Source of the DNA: Oscillospiraceae bacterium
Lineage (GTDB): Bacteria; Bacillota; Clostridia; Oscillospirales; Oscillospiraceae
DNA: 44,893 nt
Direction: 5' to 3'
Assembly (NCBI GenBank): GCA_020025595.1
Contig: JAHHRV010000018.1
Span: forward strand, 1-44,893
The notes beneath the pieces are model-generated. The model ran no database searches, was not told the DNA's origin, and was given only the letters and a program-made list of their open reading frames with translations. The translations under genes and the position numbers were made by a program. Of the stretch, positions 1 through 8,434 are shown piece after piece. Every line of letters starts with the position of its first letter. Within the stretch, counting starts at the first letter, position 1.

Positions 1-28
1 GATATATTATCATGCCCAGTTCCAAATG

Positions 29-946
29 TCAAGCACTTTTTTCATTCTTTTTCGATCTTTTTTTCAGGCCCGAAATTGGCATCAAAAACCAACCGATTAC
101 GCACCCGATTGTAAGCACCATATCATTAGCCGGAACCTGCAGCAATACCATACAGATTGCGATTACTGTTACGATTACCGATGCCGCCGACTTGCTCATT
201 CCGAACCTCTCCCCAAGGGTCTCTGCACAGCATACGAGAAAGCTGCAAGCAGCATAGAAACCGAATGTGATCGCCACACTTACCAGCGGTTCAAATCTGC
301 TCAGTCCTCCCAGCCGAAGGGTCTGCGCCAGCGTGTACAGCGGTGCATTCTCCTGGGTGCAGATTGCAGGGCTTAGCACGCCCTGGGTTACAAACGCCGT
401 TACGATTGCAAAGATTGCTATTGCTGTCGCTACACCCGCATTTCTCTTCCCTGCCGGATTCCACAGTCCACTCAGCCCCGGAAGCAGCAACCCCGCTGCC
501 AGCTCCCACGACCAGGTTTTCATCTCCGGCTTCAGCCACGTCCCACGCACTTCAGAAATTCCGCTGACCAGCACCGGCACAGACAACAGTACCATGGAGC
601 ACAGAATCACTGCACCGACCTTAGCCCTTCTTTCTACCTGTGACGGAATCGCTGACAGAATCAATATAATAATAGGAACCGCCACATCGTTTTTGGCAGG
701 CCAGTAGGCTCCACAGCTTTCTGCCAGATACGCCAGCACCGGAATCAGCCATACAAATTCCAGCAAGGAAACGAATCTGCCCATATTCTTCCAGCCGTCC
801 ATCCAGATCAGGCTCAGCGGAAGAAATCCGATTGCAGCCAGCGCAGTAACAAACCACCCGCAGCCCGAGGCGTGTGCCAATGGTGCCACCGCCGCTACAA
901 TCACCCAGCCCTGAATTTGTCTTTCGGTTTGCTCATGGTTTAACAA
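29..946 (-). CDS. gerAB: Spore germination permease, GerAB family
   Basis: A 305-residue, almost wholly hydrophobic protein with about ten membrane segments, consistent with the GerAB/amino-acid permease subunit of a germinant receptor in the spore inner membrane. In this family the B subunit is thought to bind the small-molecule germinant and pass the signal to the A subunit. It is somewhat shorter than the usual GerAB of about 365 residues. The C-terminus ends in a lysine-rich tail (KKRSKKNEKSA). The start used is a TTG at 946 behind GGGGAACTGGAG; it overlaps the end of the preceding small gene by 14 bases, so the three ger genes look translationally coupled. The family call rests on topology and on the neighbouring GerAA. 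Confidence 0.72.
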   Translation of the reverse strand: MLNHEQTERQIQGWVIVAAVAPLAHASGCGWFVTALAAIGFLPLSLIWMDGWKNMGRFVSLLEFVWLIPVLAYLAESCGAYWPAKNDVAVPIIILILSAIPSQVERRAKVGAVILCSMVLLSVPVLVSGISEVRGTWLKPEMKTWSWELAAGLLLPGLSGLWNPAGKRNAGVATAIAIFAIVTAFVTQGVLSPAICTQENAPLYTLAQTLRLGGLSRFEPLVSVAITFGFYAACSFLVCCAETLGERFGMSKSAASVIVTVIAICMVLLQVPANDMVLTIGCVIGWFLMPISGLKKRSKKNEKSA

Positions 947-1400
947 GCTCCAGTTCCCCTTCCCGTTCTACCAGTTCATCCAGAGTCCTCTCCCCTGCAC
1001 GAATCCCAATCAGCGAGTTCTGCGGTTTGTGGGTCTGCAGAAACACCCCTGCCTTTGAAAGATCCTGCACACCGTCTGAAAGGCACACCCGGCATCCCGG
1101 CCGGAACACAGAATAGAACTGCTCGTAGTTCCCGTCGTCCAGTTCCAGCAGCAGATAGTCCGCTGTGTCCAGAAACACCTTGCCCATGGAATGTTCTTTC
1201 AGGTCATCTACCGCCAGCGTCAGGTTTTCTCCCCAACCAATTGCGCCGGTATCTGTTTCAATCTCGATTCCTTTTTCCGACTGACGCACCGCCACCACTT
1301 CGATTGGCTCCAGCTCCGACAAATCCGTCGCCGGATGTGGTATCCTGAGCACCAGTCCCGCTGCCAGCATCGCTCCCAGAAAAATCAGCCATTTTTTCAT
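933..1400 (-). CDS. Short GerAC-like protein with N-terminal membrane anchor
   Basis: A 155-residue protein that starts with MKKWLIFLG and one hydrophobic segment (about residues 3-19), followed by a soluble domain. The start ATG at 1398-1400 overlaps the gerAA stop as ATGA, so the start is well set. In normal ger operons the third gene is the GerAC lipoprotein of about 370 residues. Here the position between gerAA and gerAB and the phrase around PIEVVAVRQSEKGIEIETD suggest only the first GerAC-type domain remains. No lipobox cysteine follows the hydrophobic segment, so it would be held by the transmembrane helix rather than by a lipid. The GerAC relationship is inferred from context and is weak; it may be an unrelated receptor accessory subunit. 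Confidence 0.55.
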   Translation of the reverse strand: MKKWLIFLGAMLAAGLVLRIPHPATDLSELEPIEVVAVRQSEKGIEIETDTGAIGWGENLTLAVDDLKEHSMGKVFLDTADYLLLELDDGNYEQFYSVFRPGCRVCLSDGVQDLSKAGVFLQTHKPQNSLIGIRAGERTLDELVEREGELELVKP

Positions 1401-2818
1401 TTCTGCTTCCTCCGATCCAGAGGCTTCAGCCATTTGGGGCGCAGCTTGTTCTTCACCAGTCGGGGTCTCAGGATTCCCGTTGTTTCAAGCTGAGAAAACG
1501 GAGCCAGATACGACAGCCCCAGACTTTCCAGCCCAGCCAGATGATTCAGCAGTAAAATCCATCCCACCGCAACGCCGAACAATCCCGCAAAAGATCCAAC
1601 GATTGCCAGCGCAAACCGGCACAGCCTGAGGGCTTCCGCAAAATCATGATTCGGCAGAGCAAATCCGCAGACGCCTGCCAAACTGACAACGATCAGCGCC
1701 GCCGGCGAAATAATACTGGCTTCCACCGCCGCTGTGCCCACAACGATACCGCCGATAATCGACACGGACTGCCCGATGCTCTTTGGTAAATGGATGCCTG
1801 CCTCCTGCAGCAATTCAAAGGCCAGCAGCAACCCCACCACCTCTGTTGCAGAGGAAAAAGGAACGGATTCCTTACTTTCGATCATAGCACGCAGCAGCGG
1901 GAGCGGAATCATCTGCTGGTGAAAGCATGATAGTGCAATATAAACTCCCGGCAGGAAAAGGCTCATCAACAGTGCGCCATAACGCAGAATCCGAACAAAG
2001 GATGCTGACAGATAATCAATCCCCTCGTCTTCCGGGCTGGTCATTAAATATCCAATATCTACAGGCAGCAGATATCCCAGTGGCAAGCCATCCACCAGAA
2101 GTCCCACTCTGCCCGTCAGCAGGCCTTGAGCAAATTTGTCTCCCCGCTGGGTATATTGTAATAGTGGAAAAGGCGTCTTTCGGCTGCCGCTGACATACTC
2201 TTCCACTGCCGCCGGCGAAAGGAATCCATCCACATCAATTTCATTCAGTCGCTGTTTCATGCGATTGACCAGCTCCGGATTGGTCAGGCCTTCAATCCAC
2301 GCAACGGTCACGCAGGTCAGGCTGCGTTTTCCAACCGTTGTCTGGTAAAGCCGCAGCTGGGGGGTACGCAGATGCCGGCGCACAATACTGGTGTTTGTCC
2401 GCACGGTTTCCGTAAAAGCATCTTTGGGGCCTTTAACGGTATTCTCCACATCCGGCGCAGACAGCCCCCGTTTTTCCGGAGTCTTTACTTCAAATGCAAT
2501 TGCTCCCTCCCCGGGAAACAGAACCACGCAATACCCATTCACCAGTTTTATCGCCACTGTTTGCAGATCTTCGCATGGCTCTGCCACACTATTGTATATC
2601 GTACCGTAGAGCGCCCCATGATAAAGCTCGCCCATGCTCCCCTGCTCCATGGAAGATAACGGTTTGAACACATAATGGGATGCATCTCCCCCCGATACCA
2701 GCCCATCAATCATGTATGCATGAACCATATGTCCTCCGCAGGTCAGATCCCGAGCAATAAAATCTCCGGCATTTTCAAACTGTGCCCGGATGGCCTCGTC
2801 CGTCAGCTGATGTTTCAT
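1397..2818 (-). CDS. gerAA: Spore germination protein, GerAA family
   Basis: A 473-residue protein of the GerAA/SpoVAF family, the A subunit of germinant receptors. It has a large soluble N-terminal part (about residues 1-280) including the typical stretch GEGAIAFEVKTPEKRG, then 'GLLVDGLPLGYLLPVDIGY' ahead of four to five C-terminal membrane helices. The ATG at 2816-2818 was chosen because AGAGGTGA lies just upstream; a longer reading frame to 2917 has no ribosome site. It is the first gene of a minus-strand operon of three overlapping genes. In Bacillus such operons are transcribed in the forespore by sigma-G; no clear promoter was recognised here. Confidence 0.85.
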   Translation of the reverse strand: MKHQLTDEAIRAQFENAGDFIARDLTCGGHMVHAYMIDGLVSGGDASHYVFKPLSSMEQGSMGELYHGALYGTIYNSVAEPCEDLQTVAIKLVNGYCVVLFPGEGAIAFEVKTPEKRGLSAPDVENTVKGPKDAFTETVRTNTSIVRRHLRTPQLRLYQTTVGKRSLTCVTVAWIEGLTNPELVNRMKQRLNEIDVDGFLSPAAVEEYVSGSRKTPFPLLQYTQRGDKFAQGLLTGRVGLLVDGLPLGYLLPVDIGYLMTSPEDEGIDYLSASFVRILRYGALLMSLFLPGVYIALSCFHQQMIPLPLLRAMIESKESVPFSSATEVVGLLLAFELLQEAGIHLPKSIGQSVSIIGGIVVGTAAVEASIISPAALIVVSLAGVCGFALPNHDFAEALRLCRFALAIVGSFAGLFGVAVGWILLLNHLAGLESLGLSYLAPFSQLETTGILRPRLVKNKLRPKWLKPLDRRKQK

Positions 2819-2877
2819 CCGCCTCACCTCTTTGAGTAAGGATTCCCTGCGGCGTGGGAAATATACATGGCAAAGGA

Positions 2878-2906
2878 TTGCGCATCTTTCTGCATCGTGG
2901 TATAGT
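2878..2906 (+). promoter_or_regulatory. Promoter of the NUDIX-mnmE-desulfurase operon
   Basis: TTGCGC at 2878-2883 and TATAGT at 2901-2906 are separated by exactly 17 bases, 32 bases ahead of the first gene. It resembles a vegetative sigma-A promoter with a weaker -35 box. Confidence 0.6.
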
Positions 2907-2938
2907 AAAAGGCACAAAACCTAGAAATGAGGGATTTT

Positions 2939-3550
2939 ATGGATCGTATCCATCAGGTGAAAAAGCTCACCGACAATCCATATTTGAATCTGTATCAGTT
3001 TTCTGCCGCAAAGCGCGACGGAGGGGAACTTGAGTATTATGTATCCTCCCGCACGAAGCAGACTGAACGCTTAAAGGCCGTCACCCATGATACCCACCCC
3101 GACGGGGTCGTCATCTATGGTGTGTATGGAGAAAATAAGGATAAAATCGTACTGGTTCGGCAGTATCGCTATCCGGTTGGGGATTATGTATACGAATTTC
3201 CTGCCGGACTGGTGGAGCCGGGCGAAGATATGGTGCAGGCAGGCATCCGGGAGATGTTTGAAGAAACCGGCCTGACCTTTCATCCCATCAGCGGCGGCGC
3301 ATACCAGCGCTCCTTCTTCACCAGTGTGGGAATGACCGATGAAAGCTGCGGTACCTGCTTTGGTTACTGCGAAGGCACCCCCACCAATGCAAACCAGGAA
3401 GATTCCGAGGATATCCAGGTCGTTCTGGCAGATCGGGCAGAGTGCCGCCGGATTCTGAAAGAAGAAAATGTCGCGATCATGTGTGCCTATATGATGATGC
3501 ACTTTATCGCAAGTGAGGGCGACCCCCTGAAATTTATCGAGGAGAAATAA
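2939..3550 (+). CDS. NUDIX hydrolase, ADP-ribose pyrophosphatase-like
   Basis: A 203-residue NUDIX enzyme. The full Nudix box is present around residues 90-112 (G-x5-E-x7-R-E-x2-E-E-x-G, seen as GLVEPGED...REMFEETGL), which binds the catalytic magnesium. The preceding VRQYRYPVGDYVYEFPAG is typical of the ADP-ribose pyrophosphatase subgroup, which cleaves ADP-ribose to AMP and ribose 5-phosphate. The start is placed at the ATG at 2939, five bases after GAGGGA; an ATG four codons upstream lies inside that ribosome site. It is followed three bases later by mnmE, whose ribosome site sits in the last codons of this gene. The exact substrate cannot be read from the sequence. Confidence 0.85.
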   Translation: MDRIHQVKKLTDNPYLNLYQFSAAKRDGGELEYYVSSRTKQTERLKAVTHDTHPDGVVIYGVYGENKDKIVLVRQYRYPVGDYVYEFPAGLVEPGEDMVQAGIREMFEETGLTFHPISGGAYQRSFFTSVGMTDESCGTCFGYCEGTPTNANQEDSEDIQVVLADRAECRRILKEENVAIMCAYMMMHFIASEGDPLKFIEEK

Positions 3551-3553
3551 CCT

Positions 3554-4915
3554 ATGGCAGATGTCATTGCAGCCGTATCTACCGGCAATCAAATCAGCGC
3601 CATCGGCATTATTCGCCTGTCCGGCGAAGGCTGTGCCCAAGTGGCTGATCGTATATTCAAAAGAAAGAACGGAGCACCTCTTGCAGATGCTCCTGCCAGA
3701 AAACTGGTGCTTGGAGAGCTGCACGATGTAAACAATCGTGTCATCGACCAGTGTATGGCAGTCTACACCCCCGGTCCCCACAGCTATACCGGAGAAGACA
3801 CCGTGGAATTTCACTGTCACGGTTCTCCCGCCGTGCTTGCAGCCGGACTGGATGCACTGTACCGCAACGGTGCAAGGCCCGCCACCAGAGGCGAATTCAC
3901 CAAGCGCGCATTTCTGAACGGTCAGATGGATCTGACCAGCGCAGAAGCCGTCATCGATCTGATTGAAGCAGAAACCGCCGATGCAGCAGCAAACGCCGCC
4001 GGTCAGGTAACGGGTGTGCTGCAGAAGAAGCTCAATCCCATCTATGATGATCTCAAAGACCTGTGCAGTCATTTTCATGCCGTTCTTGACTATCCCGACG
4101 AGGATATCGATGACTTTAAGCTGCAGAATTACGCTGCGGATCTGAAGAATAACGCAAAGTCCCTGTACGAGATTCTCAAGACTTACGATCAGGGCCAGAT
4201 CCTCAGACGGGGCGTTCGGGCTGCCATCGTTGGAAAACCCAATGTCGGCAAGAGCAGCCTGCTGAACACCCTGGCAGGATATGATCGGGTCATCGTCACA
4301 GAAGTCGCCGGAACCACCAGAGATACGGTAGAAGAAACCGTTAAGGTAGGCTCCACCGTGCTGCGGCTCATCGATACCGCCGGCATCCGTGATACCAGCG
4401 ATAAGATCGAAGCCATGGGCGTGGAACGCTCTATGGAGGCGGTCAAAAACGCCGATCTGGTGATTTTTGTCTGTGACAGCTCCATGCCTCTTGCGGAGGA
4501 AGACCACCGCATCATCGATCTGTGCTGTGAATTGCCCAATGTCATCGTTCTGCTGAACAAAGCAGACCTGAAGAGCGTTGTCCGACCCATCGATCTGCCT
4601 TTCATGAACATCATCCCCTTCAGCACCAAGACCGGCGAGGGTATGGATCTGCTGACCGATGCCATTGATCTGATGTTTGCAGGCGAAGCGCCCTGCGACG
4701 GAAGCATTCTGACCAATGCCCGCCAGTACGATGCCATCCGCCGCGCCTATGAAAGCACCCTGTCTGCAATTCAGGGCCTGATGATGGGCTTTACCCCGGA
4801 TGCCGTGCTGACCGATGTAGAAATCGCCATGGAAGCCATGGGCGAAGTCACGGGCGCCACTGTCCGCGAAGATATCACCGCACGAATTTTTGAAAGATTC
4901 TGTGTAGGCAAGTAA
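3554..4915 (+). CDS. mnmE: tRNA uridine-5-carboxymethylaminomethyl GTPase MnmE
   Basis: A 453-residue protein matching MnmE (TrmE) end to end. It works with MnmG to modify U34 in the wobble position of several tRNAs. The N-terminal tetrahydrofolate-binding domain includes TGEDTVEFHCHGSPAVL. A central G domain shows the P-loop GKPNVGKSSLLN, the switch GTTRDTVEE, DTAG and NKAD. The C-terminus ends in RIFERFCVGK, the conserved C-[IV]-G-K tail whose cysteine is required for modification. Length is normal for the family. It is co-transcribed with the upstream NUDIX gene and the downstream cysteine desulfurase. Confidence 0.97.
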   Translation: MADVIAAVSTGNQISAIGIIRLSGEGCAQVADRIFKRKNGAPLADAPARKLVLGELHDVNNRVIDQCMAVYTPGPHSYTGEDTVEFHCHGSPAVLAAGLDALYRNGARPATRGEFTKRAFLNGQMDLTSAEAVIDLIEAETADAAANAAGQVTGVLQKKLNPIYDDLKDLCSHFHAVLDYPDEDIDDFKLQNYAADLKNNAKSLYEILKTYDQGQILRRGVRAAIVGKPNVGKSSLLNTLAGYDRVIVTEVAGTTRDTVEETVKVGSTVLRLIDTAGIRDTSDKIEAMGVERSMEAVKNADLVIFVCDSSMPLAEEDHRIIDLCCELPNVIVLLNKADLKSVVRPIDLPFMNIIPFSTKTGEGMDLLTDAIDLMFAGEAPCDGSILTNARQYDAIRRAYESTLSAIQGLMMGFTPDAVLTDVEIAMEAMGEVTGATVREDITARIFERFCVGK

Positions 4916-4929
4916 AAGAAGGAATAAAT

Positions 4930-6072
4930 ATGATTTATCTGGATAACTCCGCCACTACAAAACCCTGTGCCGAAGCAGTAGAGGCCATGGTCAATGCCCT
5001 GACCGTCAACTGGGGCAACCCCAGCGCCCTGTACGATTTCGGTATTGAAGCCGCAAAGATGCTGCGTACCGCCAGAAGTCAGGTCGCATCCGCACTGGGC
5101 GCACAGCCTGACCGGGTGTTTTTCACTTCCGGCGGCACCGAAGCCGATAACTGGGCTATTTTTTCCACTGCCAAGCGCTTTGGCAAGAAAAAGAAGCACA
5201 TTATCACCACCGCCATTGAGCACCACGCCATTCTGAACACCACCAAAGAGCTGGAAGCGCAGGGCTTTGAAGTCACCTATCTGCAGCCGGACGAGCTGGG
5301 CAGAATTACTGTTGACGCTCTGAAGGCCGCCCTGCGTCCGGACACCATTCTGGTTTCCATTATGATGGTAAACAACGAGACCGGCGCCGTTATGCCCATT
5401 GCTCAGATGGCAAAGCTGGTTCATAAAATCTGCCCCGATGCAGTCTTCCACACAGATGCTGTTCAGGGATTTTTGAAGGTTCCCTTCCAGGCAAAGACTC
5501 TGGGCGCGGATCTGATCAGTGTTTCTTCTCACAAGATTCACGGCCCCAAGGGTGCAGGCGCTTTGTATGTCAGCCCCCGGCTCAAATCCTTCCCCGCCTA
5601 TCTGGTGGGCGGCGGTCAGGAAAGCGGTCTGCGCAGCGGCACCGAAGGAACTCCCGCCATTATGGGATTTGCCGCAGCCTGTGCCGCCGGCATCAAAACC
5701 TTCCCGGCAGATATCGCCCACGAGAAAGAACTTCTGGACTATGCCGTTGAGCGGATCGGACACATGGAGGGCATTCAGGTCAACGGAGCTCACGAAGCAC
5801 CCCACATTCTTTCCCTGTCCGTCCCCGGCGTCCCCACCCAGAACACCCTGAATCTTTTACAGGAGGTCGGCATCTGCATCAGTGCCGGTTCTGCCTGTGC
5901 AAAGGGTCACCGCAGTCATGTGCTCAGCGCCATGAATGTTAACCCCGAGGTCATCGACGGAGCCTTCCGCGTATCATTGTGCAAGGATACCACTAAGGAA
6001 GAAATCGATATTCTTCTGGACACTCTGGAGAAAACCGTCCTGCCCTACCGGCTGAAGGGCAAGCGCAAATAA
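4930..6072 (+). CDS. Cysteine desulfurase, NifS/IscS family
   Basis: A 380-residue PLP-dependent class V aminotransferase-like enzyme that removes sulfur from cysteine. It opens with MIYLDNSATTKP, the usual start of NifS-type desulfurases. The PLP lysine lies in SVSSHKIHGPKG and the active-site cysteine in SAGSACAKG. A ribosome site AGAAGGA precedes the ATG by seven bases, and the gap from mnmE is 14 bases. Being next to mnmE suggests it supplies sulfur for tRNA thiolation or Fe-S cluster assembly, but the partner is not in this window. It is followed by a strong terminator. Confidence 0.93.
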   Translation: MIYLDNSATTKPCAEAVEAMVNALTVNWGNPSALYDFGIEAAKMLRTARSQVASALGAQPDRVFFTSGGTEADNWAIFSTAKRFGKKKKHIITTAIEHHAILNTTKELEAQGFEVTYLQPDELGRITVDALKAALRPDTILVSIMMVNNETGAVMPIAQMAKLVHKICPDAVFHTDAVQGFLKVPFQAKTLGADLISVSSHKIHGPKGAGALYVSPRLKSFPAYLVGGGQESGLRSGTEGTPAIMGFAAACAAGIKTFPADIAHEKELLDYAVERIGHMEGIQVNGAHEAPHILSLSVPGVPTQNTLNLLQEVGICISAGSACAKGHRSHVLSAMNVNPEVIDGAFRVSLCKDTTKEEIDILLDTLEKTVLPYRLKGKRK

Positions 6073-6075
6073 GCG

Positions 6076-6116
6076 AAAATCCCCGATGTGACACAGATCA
6101 TCACATCGGGGATTTT
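6076..6116 (+). terminator. Terminator of the mnmE operon, probably bidirectional
   Basis: A perfect 16-base inverted repeat (AAAATCCCCGATGTGA and its complement) with a 9-base loop sits four bases after the desulfurase stop. Flanking A and T bases mean it can also end the convergent gene at 6153. Confidence 0.88.
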
Positions 6117-6152
6117 GTTGTTTTCAAACAGATGCACACGGAATGGGGCGGT

Positions 6153-6479
6153 TTACCAGCGTTCCATATTGGTTTTGAACTTTTCCGTATAGGCGTTTTT
6201 CAGTTCTTCTGCCGAAATTTCATAGCACAGCATGACGTCATTATAATACATCAGAACATCTGCCATTTCTTCCACAAGCGCTTTGCGAAGTTCTGTATCT
6301 TCCGTCGCACGCTGCGGTCCATTTTTCTTAATGATATCGATTACTTCGCCGACTTCTCCGATCATCCAGAGCAGCTTATTCTTGCCCACATCAAGGGAAA
6401 TGGGTTCCCATTTATCCTTATATCGCTCCTGCAGCGCTTTCTGCATTTCCTGCATTTCTACAATACCAAAATCGTTCAT
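6153..6479 (-). CDS. MazG-like nucleotide pyrophosphohydrolase
   Basis: A 108-residue all-helical protein of the MazG/all-alpha NTP pyrophosphatase type. The metal-binding acidic pattern is visible as GEVGEVIDIIKK followed by ALVEEMADVLMYYNDV, i.e. the E-x2-E ... E-x2-D arrangement. Such enzymes clear non-canonical or excess nucleoside triphosphates. The start is the ATG at 6479, seven bases after GGAGGAG; an upstream in-frame TTG falls inside this site. It lies 18 bases downstream of a NUDIX gene on the same strand, so the two probably form a small nucleotide-housekeeping operon. The substrate is unknown. Confidence 0.8.
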   Translation of the reverse strand: MNDFGIVEMQEMQKALQERYKDKWEPISLDVGKNKLLWMIGEVGEVIDIIKKNGPQRATEDTELRKALVEEMADVLMYYNDVMLCYEISAEELKNAYTEKFKTNMERW

Positions 6480-6497
6480 AAGGGGCTCCTCCAAATC

Positions 6498-7025
6498 TCA
6501 ATTTGTGGCTATAATACCATTCTGATCCTGACGCTCCAGCAGCATCTTCTCCTGATGCACAAACTGGTTTGCAATGATTTTGCAGATCTCATTGCGGCGG
6601 ATCATCTCGTGAACCTGCGCAAAGGTGACCCATTTTGCATCAACGGTTTCCCCTTTTTGCAGGACGATTTGATCCAGCGGAGTGTTGTTTTTCAGGCAGT
6701 AGAAATCAAAGAACGCATCCCGATCCCGCCTAGTTTCCAGCAGTTCAAATTCCTCCGGATTGGCCCGAATTCCGGTTTCCTCATACAGCTCCCGGGTAAT
6801 GGCCTGAAGACTGGTCTCCCCAGCCTGAGCAGAACCTCCGGAATTTTCCCAGGTCCCGGCAAAGGACTTCTCCGGTGCCCGGCGTGTCATTAGAATTTTT
6901 CCCTGACCATCGTACACCCAGACGCACACGATCAGTCCGTATTCCCCTTTTTTCCAGGGCTTTCCACGCAGATGCCGCCGTCCGGTAAGATGCCGGTCAG
7001 CATCGTAAACATCACTGTATTCCAT
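6498..7025 (-). CDS. NUDIX hydrolase, isopentenyl-diphosphate isomerase-like subgroup
   Basis: A 175-residue NUDIX protein. The N-terminal MEYSDVYDADRHLTGRRHLRG is typical of the YfcD/IDI-like NUDIX subgroup. The Nudix box is clear from GGSAQAGE to RELYEETGI (about residues 63-86). These enzymes hydrolyse nucleoside diphosphate-linked compounds, but members of this subgroup are poorly assigned. It is the first gene of a two-gene minus-strand unit with the MazG-like protein. A TGTGATAAAAT box lies about 40 bases upstream of the start and could be an extended -10 element. Confidence 0.83.
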   Translation of the reverse strand: MEYSDVYDADRHLTGRRHLRGKPWKKGEYGLIVCVWVYDGQGKILMTRRAPEKSFAGTWENSGGSAQAGETSLQAITRELYEETGIRANPEEFELLETRRDRDAFFDFYCLKNNTPLDQIVLQKGETVDAKWVTFAQVHEMIRRNEICKIIANQFVHQEKMLLERQDQNGIIATN

Positions 7026-7101
7026 GCATCCAACCTCCCATTACATATTCTTTGTATTTTATCACAATTCTTCCGCCTCCGTCAAGAAACAATCCGCCGC
7101 C

Positions 7102-7130
7102 TTGACAGAAAGCATCCGTACTGCTACAAT
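7102..7130 (+). promoter_or_regulatory. Promoter of the DUF1292 gene
   Basis: Consensus TTGACA at 7102-7107 and TACAAT at 7125-7130 with 17-base spacing, about 30 bases ahead of the start codon. Confidence 0.75.
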
Positions 7131-7162
7131 GAATCAAACCCCAATATAAGGAGGATTATTCC

Positions 7163-7447
7163 ATGGAAAACGAAGAAATTCTGGAAGAAGAAGCCAGCAT
7201 CATCAGCCTGACTGACGAAGAAGGCAATGAAGTCGAATTCGAGCTGATCGATTCTGTAGACTACGAGAATGCAGAATACCTGATCCTGCTGCCCCCAGAT
7301 GACGAAGCTTCTGAAGTTGTCATTCTGGAAGTCGAGCCCCATGCTGACGGCTCCGAGTCCTATGTGACCGTCAACGACGAAGGCACCCTGAACGCCGTTT
7401 ACGAGATCTTCAAGGAACGCTTCAAAGATATTTTCACCTTTGAATAA
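7163..7447 (+). CDS. DUF1292 family small acidic protein
   Basis: A 94-residue, very acidic protein that matches the DUF1292 family common in Bacillota: a short acidic N-terminus, then EEGNEVEFELIDSVDYENAEYLILLPPDD and a C-terminal helix ending FKDIFTFE. Family members have no established function; in many Bacillota the gene sits near yrrK and yrzL, which is not the case here. It has its own strong promoter, an AGGAGG ribosome site and a terminator, so it is an independent transcript and probably well expressed. Confidence 0.85.
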   Translation: MENEEILEEEASIISLTDEEGNEVEFELIDSVDYENAEYLILLPPDDEASEVVILEVEPHADGSESYVTVNDEGTLNAVYEIFKERFKDIFTFE

Positions 7448-7453
7448 AAAGAG

Positions 7454-7487
7454 AACGAGCGCACCCACACGGGTACGCTCGTTTTTT
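7454..7487. terminator. Bidirectional terminator between convergent genes
   Basis: AACGAGCG-ACCC and its complement form a hairpin (one C/A mismatch in plus-strand terms) with A-run before and T-run after. It lies between the convergent DUF1292 and DivIVA-like genes. Confidence 0.82.
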
Positions 7488-7488
7488 A

Positions 7489-8100
7489 TCAGTCTTTTTC
7501 CGGACGAATGGAGGCAATGGTCACAGCAGAGTTTGCAAGCTCTGTCTTGCTTTCTGTGATTGCTTCCTGCAGCGAAGCCAGATTCTGCACAATCAGCTCT
7601 TCCAGCTCGCAGATCTTTCCGGTGGCATTTTCCAGACACACGGAGGTATCTGCCAGTGTGCCGCAGGCCTTGTCAAACATCTGATTGACCTGCTCTCTTG
7701 CCCGGCGCTCCACGCTTTCGGCGCGGCGGTAGGCATTCAGCTCCTCAGCCAGACGGACAGCATCGTTTTTCTGCTGAGCCGGGGCGGATGCGGGAGCGGC
7801 AGCCTTCTTCTTGGTGTTCTCCAGTTCCTCTTCCAGCAGCTCGATCTGAATATCACGCTCAGACAGCTGTTCCTTCAGCTGATCCAGTTCCTGGCGCAGC
7901 TGCTCCAGTTCAGAAGTGGCTTTCTGCTCCTGCTGTGCCTGCTCCTGCAGATTATCCCGCTCCTGCTTCAGTTGGGCAACCTCTGTGTTGAGCTGATTCA
8001 CCTGAGTTTCATGCTTGTTGGTTATGTATGCAATATAATTGACGACATCTTCACGATTGAAGCCGTTAAACGCACTACGAAAATTCTGGGGTGCTGCCAT
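7489..8100 (-). CDS. DivIVA-like coiled-coil protein
   Basis: A 203-residue protein. Residues 6-40 (FRSAFNGFNREDVVNYIAYI) follow the pattern of the DivIVA/GpsB membrane-binding N-domain (F-x3-x-x-G-Y/F-x2-x-D/E-V-x2-F/Y). Residues 30-95 are a Gln/Glu-rich coiled coil, an Ala/Pro-rich linker follows, and a second helical region forms the C-terminus. Such proteins bind negatively curved membrane at division sites or poles and recruit division or wall-synthesis factors. It is encoded alone behind a TTGTAA/TACAAT promoter and AGGAGG. The exact role (DivIVA, GpsB or another adaptor) cannot be told from sequence. Confidence 0.68.
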   Translation of the reverse strand: MAAPQNFRSAFNGFNREDVVNYIAYITNKHETQVNQLNTEVAQLKQERDNLQEQAQQEQKATSELEQLRQELDQLKEQLSERDIQIELLEEELENTKKKAAAPASAPAQQKNDAVRLAEELNAYRRAESVERRAREQVNQMFDKACGTLADTSVCLENATGKICELEELIVQNLASLQEAITESKTELANSAVTIASIRPEKD

Positions 8101-8152
8101 ATTCGTTCCTCCTAAGGCAAACTCTGGAATCTTTTGCCCTAATTTTTTGTTT

Positions 8153-8181
8153 ATTGTAGCACATGCACAAAAGAATTACAA
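8153..8181 (-). promoter_or_regulatory. Promoter of the DivIVA-like gene
   Basis: On the minus strand, TTGTAA (8176-8181) and TACAAT (8153-8158) are 17 bases apart, about 50 bases ahead of the start codon. Confidence 0.65.
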
Positions 8182-8231
8182 CTCTTTTGAAAAATGCTGA
8201 GGTTTGTATATGGCTATTTGGTTTTTTACCC

Positions 8232-8260
8232 TTTACAAAGGCACAAACAGGTGCTATAAT
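8232..8260 (+). promoter_or_regulatory. Promoter of tRNA-Arg
   Basis: TTTACA (8232-8237), 17 bases, then perfect TATAAT (8255-8260), 17 bases ahead of the tRNA 5' end. Confidence 0.75.
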
Positions 8261-8277
8261 ACTTTAGTATTTTGAAT

Positions 8278-8353
8278 GCGCCGGTGGCTCAATGGATAGA
8301 GCATCGGATTCCGGTTCCGAGGGTTGGGGGTTCGAGTCCCTTCCGGCGTACCA
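8278..8353 (+). tRNA. tRNA-Arg (anticodon CCG)
   Basis: A 76-base cloverleaf. The acceptor strands GCGCCGG and CCGGCGT pair (G-U at position 1-72). The anticodon stem TCGGA/TCCGA encloses TTCCGGT, giving anticodon CCG for codon CGG. The T-loop is TTCGAGTC, and the 3' CCA is encoded. Confidence 0.95.
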
Positions 8354-8389
8354 GAAAAGCTGTTATCTCATCCGGGATAACAGCTTTTC
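8354..8389 (+). terminator. Terminator after tRNA-Arg
   Basis: GAAAAGCTGTTATC and its complement form a 14-bp stem immediately after the tRNA CCA, followed by a T-run. Confidence 0.88.
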
Positions 8390-8434
8390 TTTTTATCACT
8401 TTCCAAATGAAATGCATCCAGCAAGGAGGTTCCT

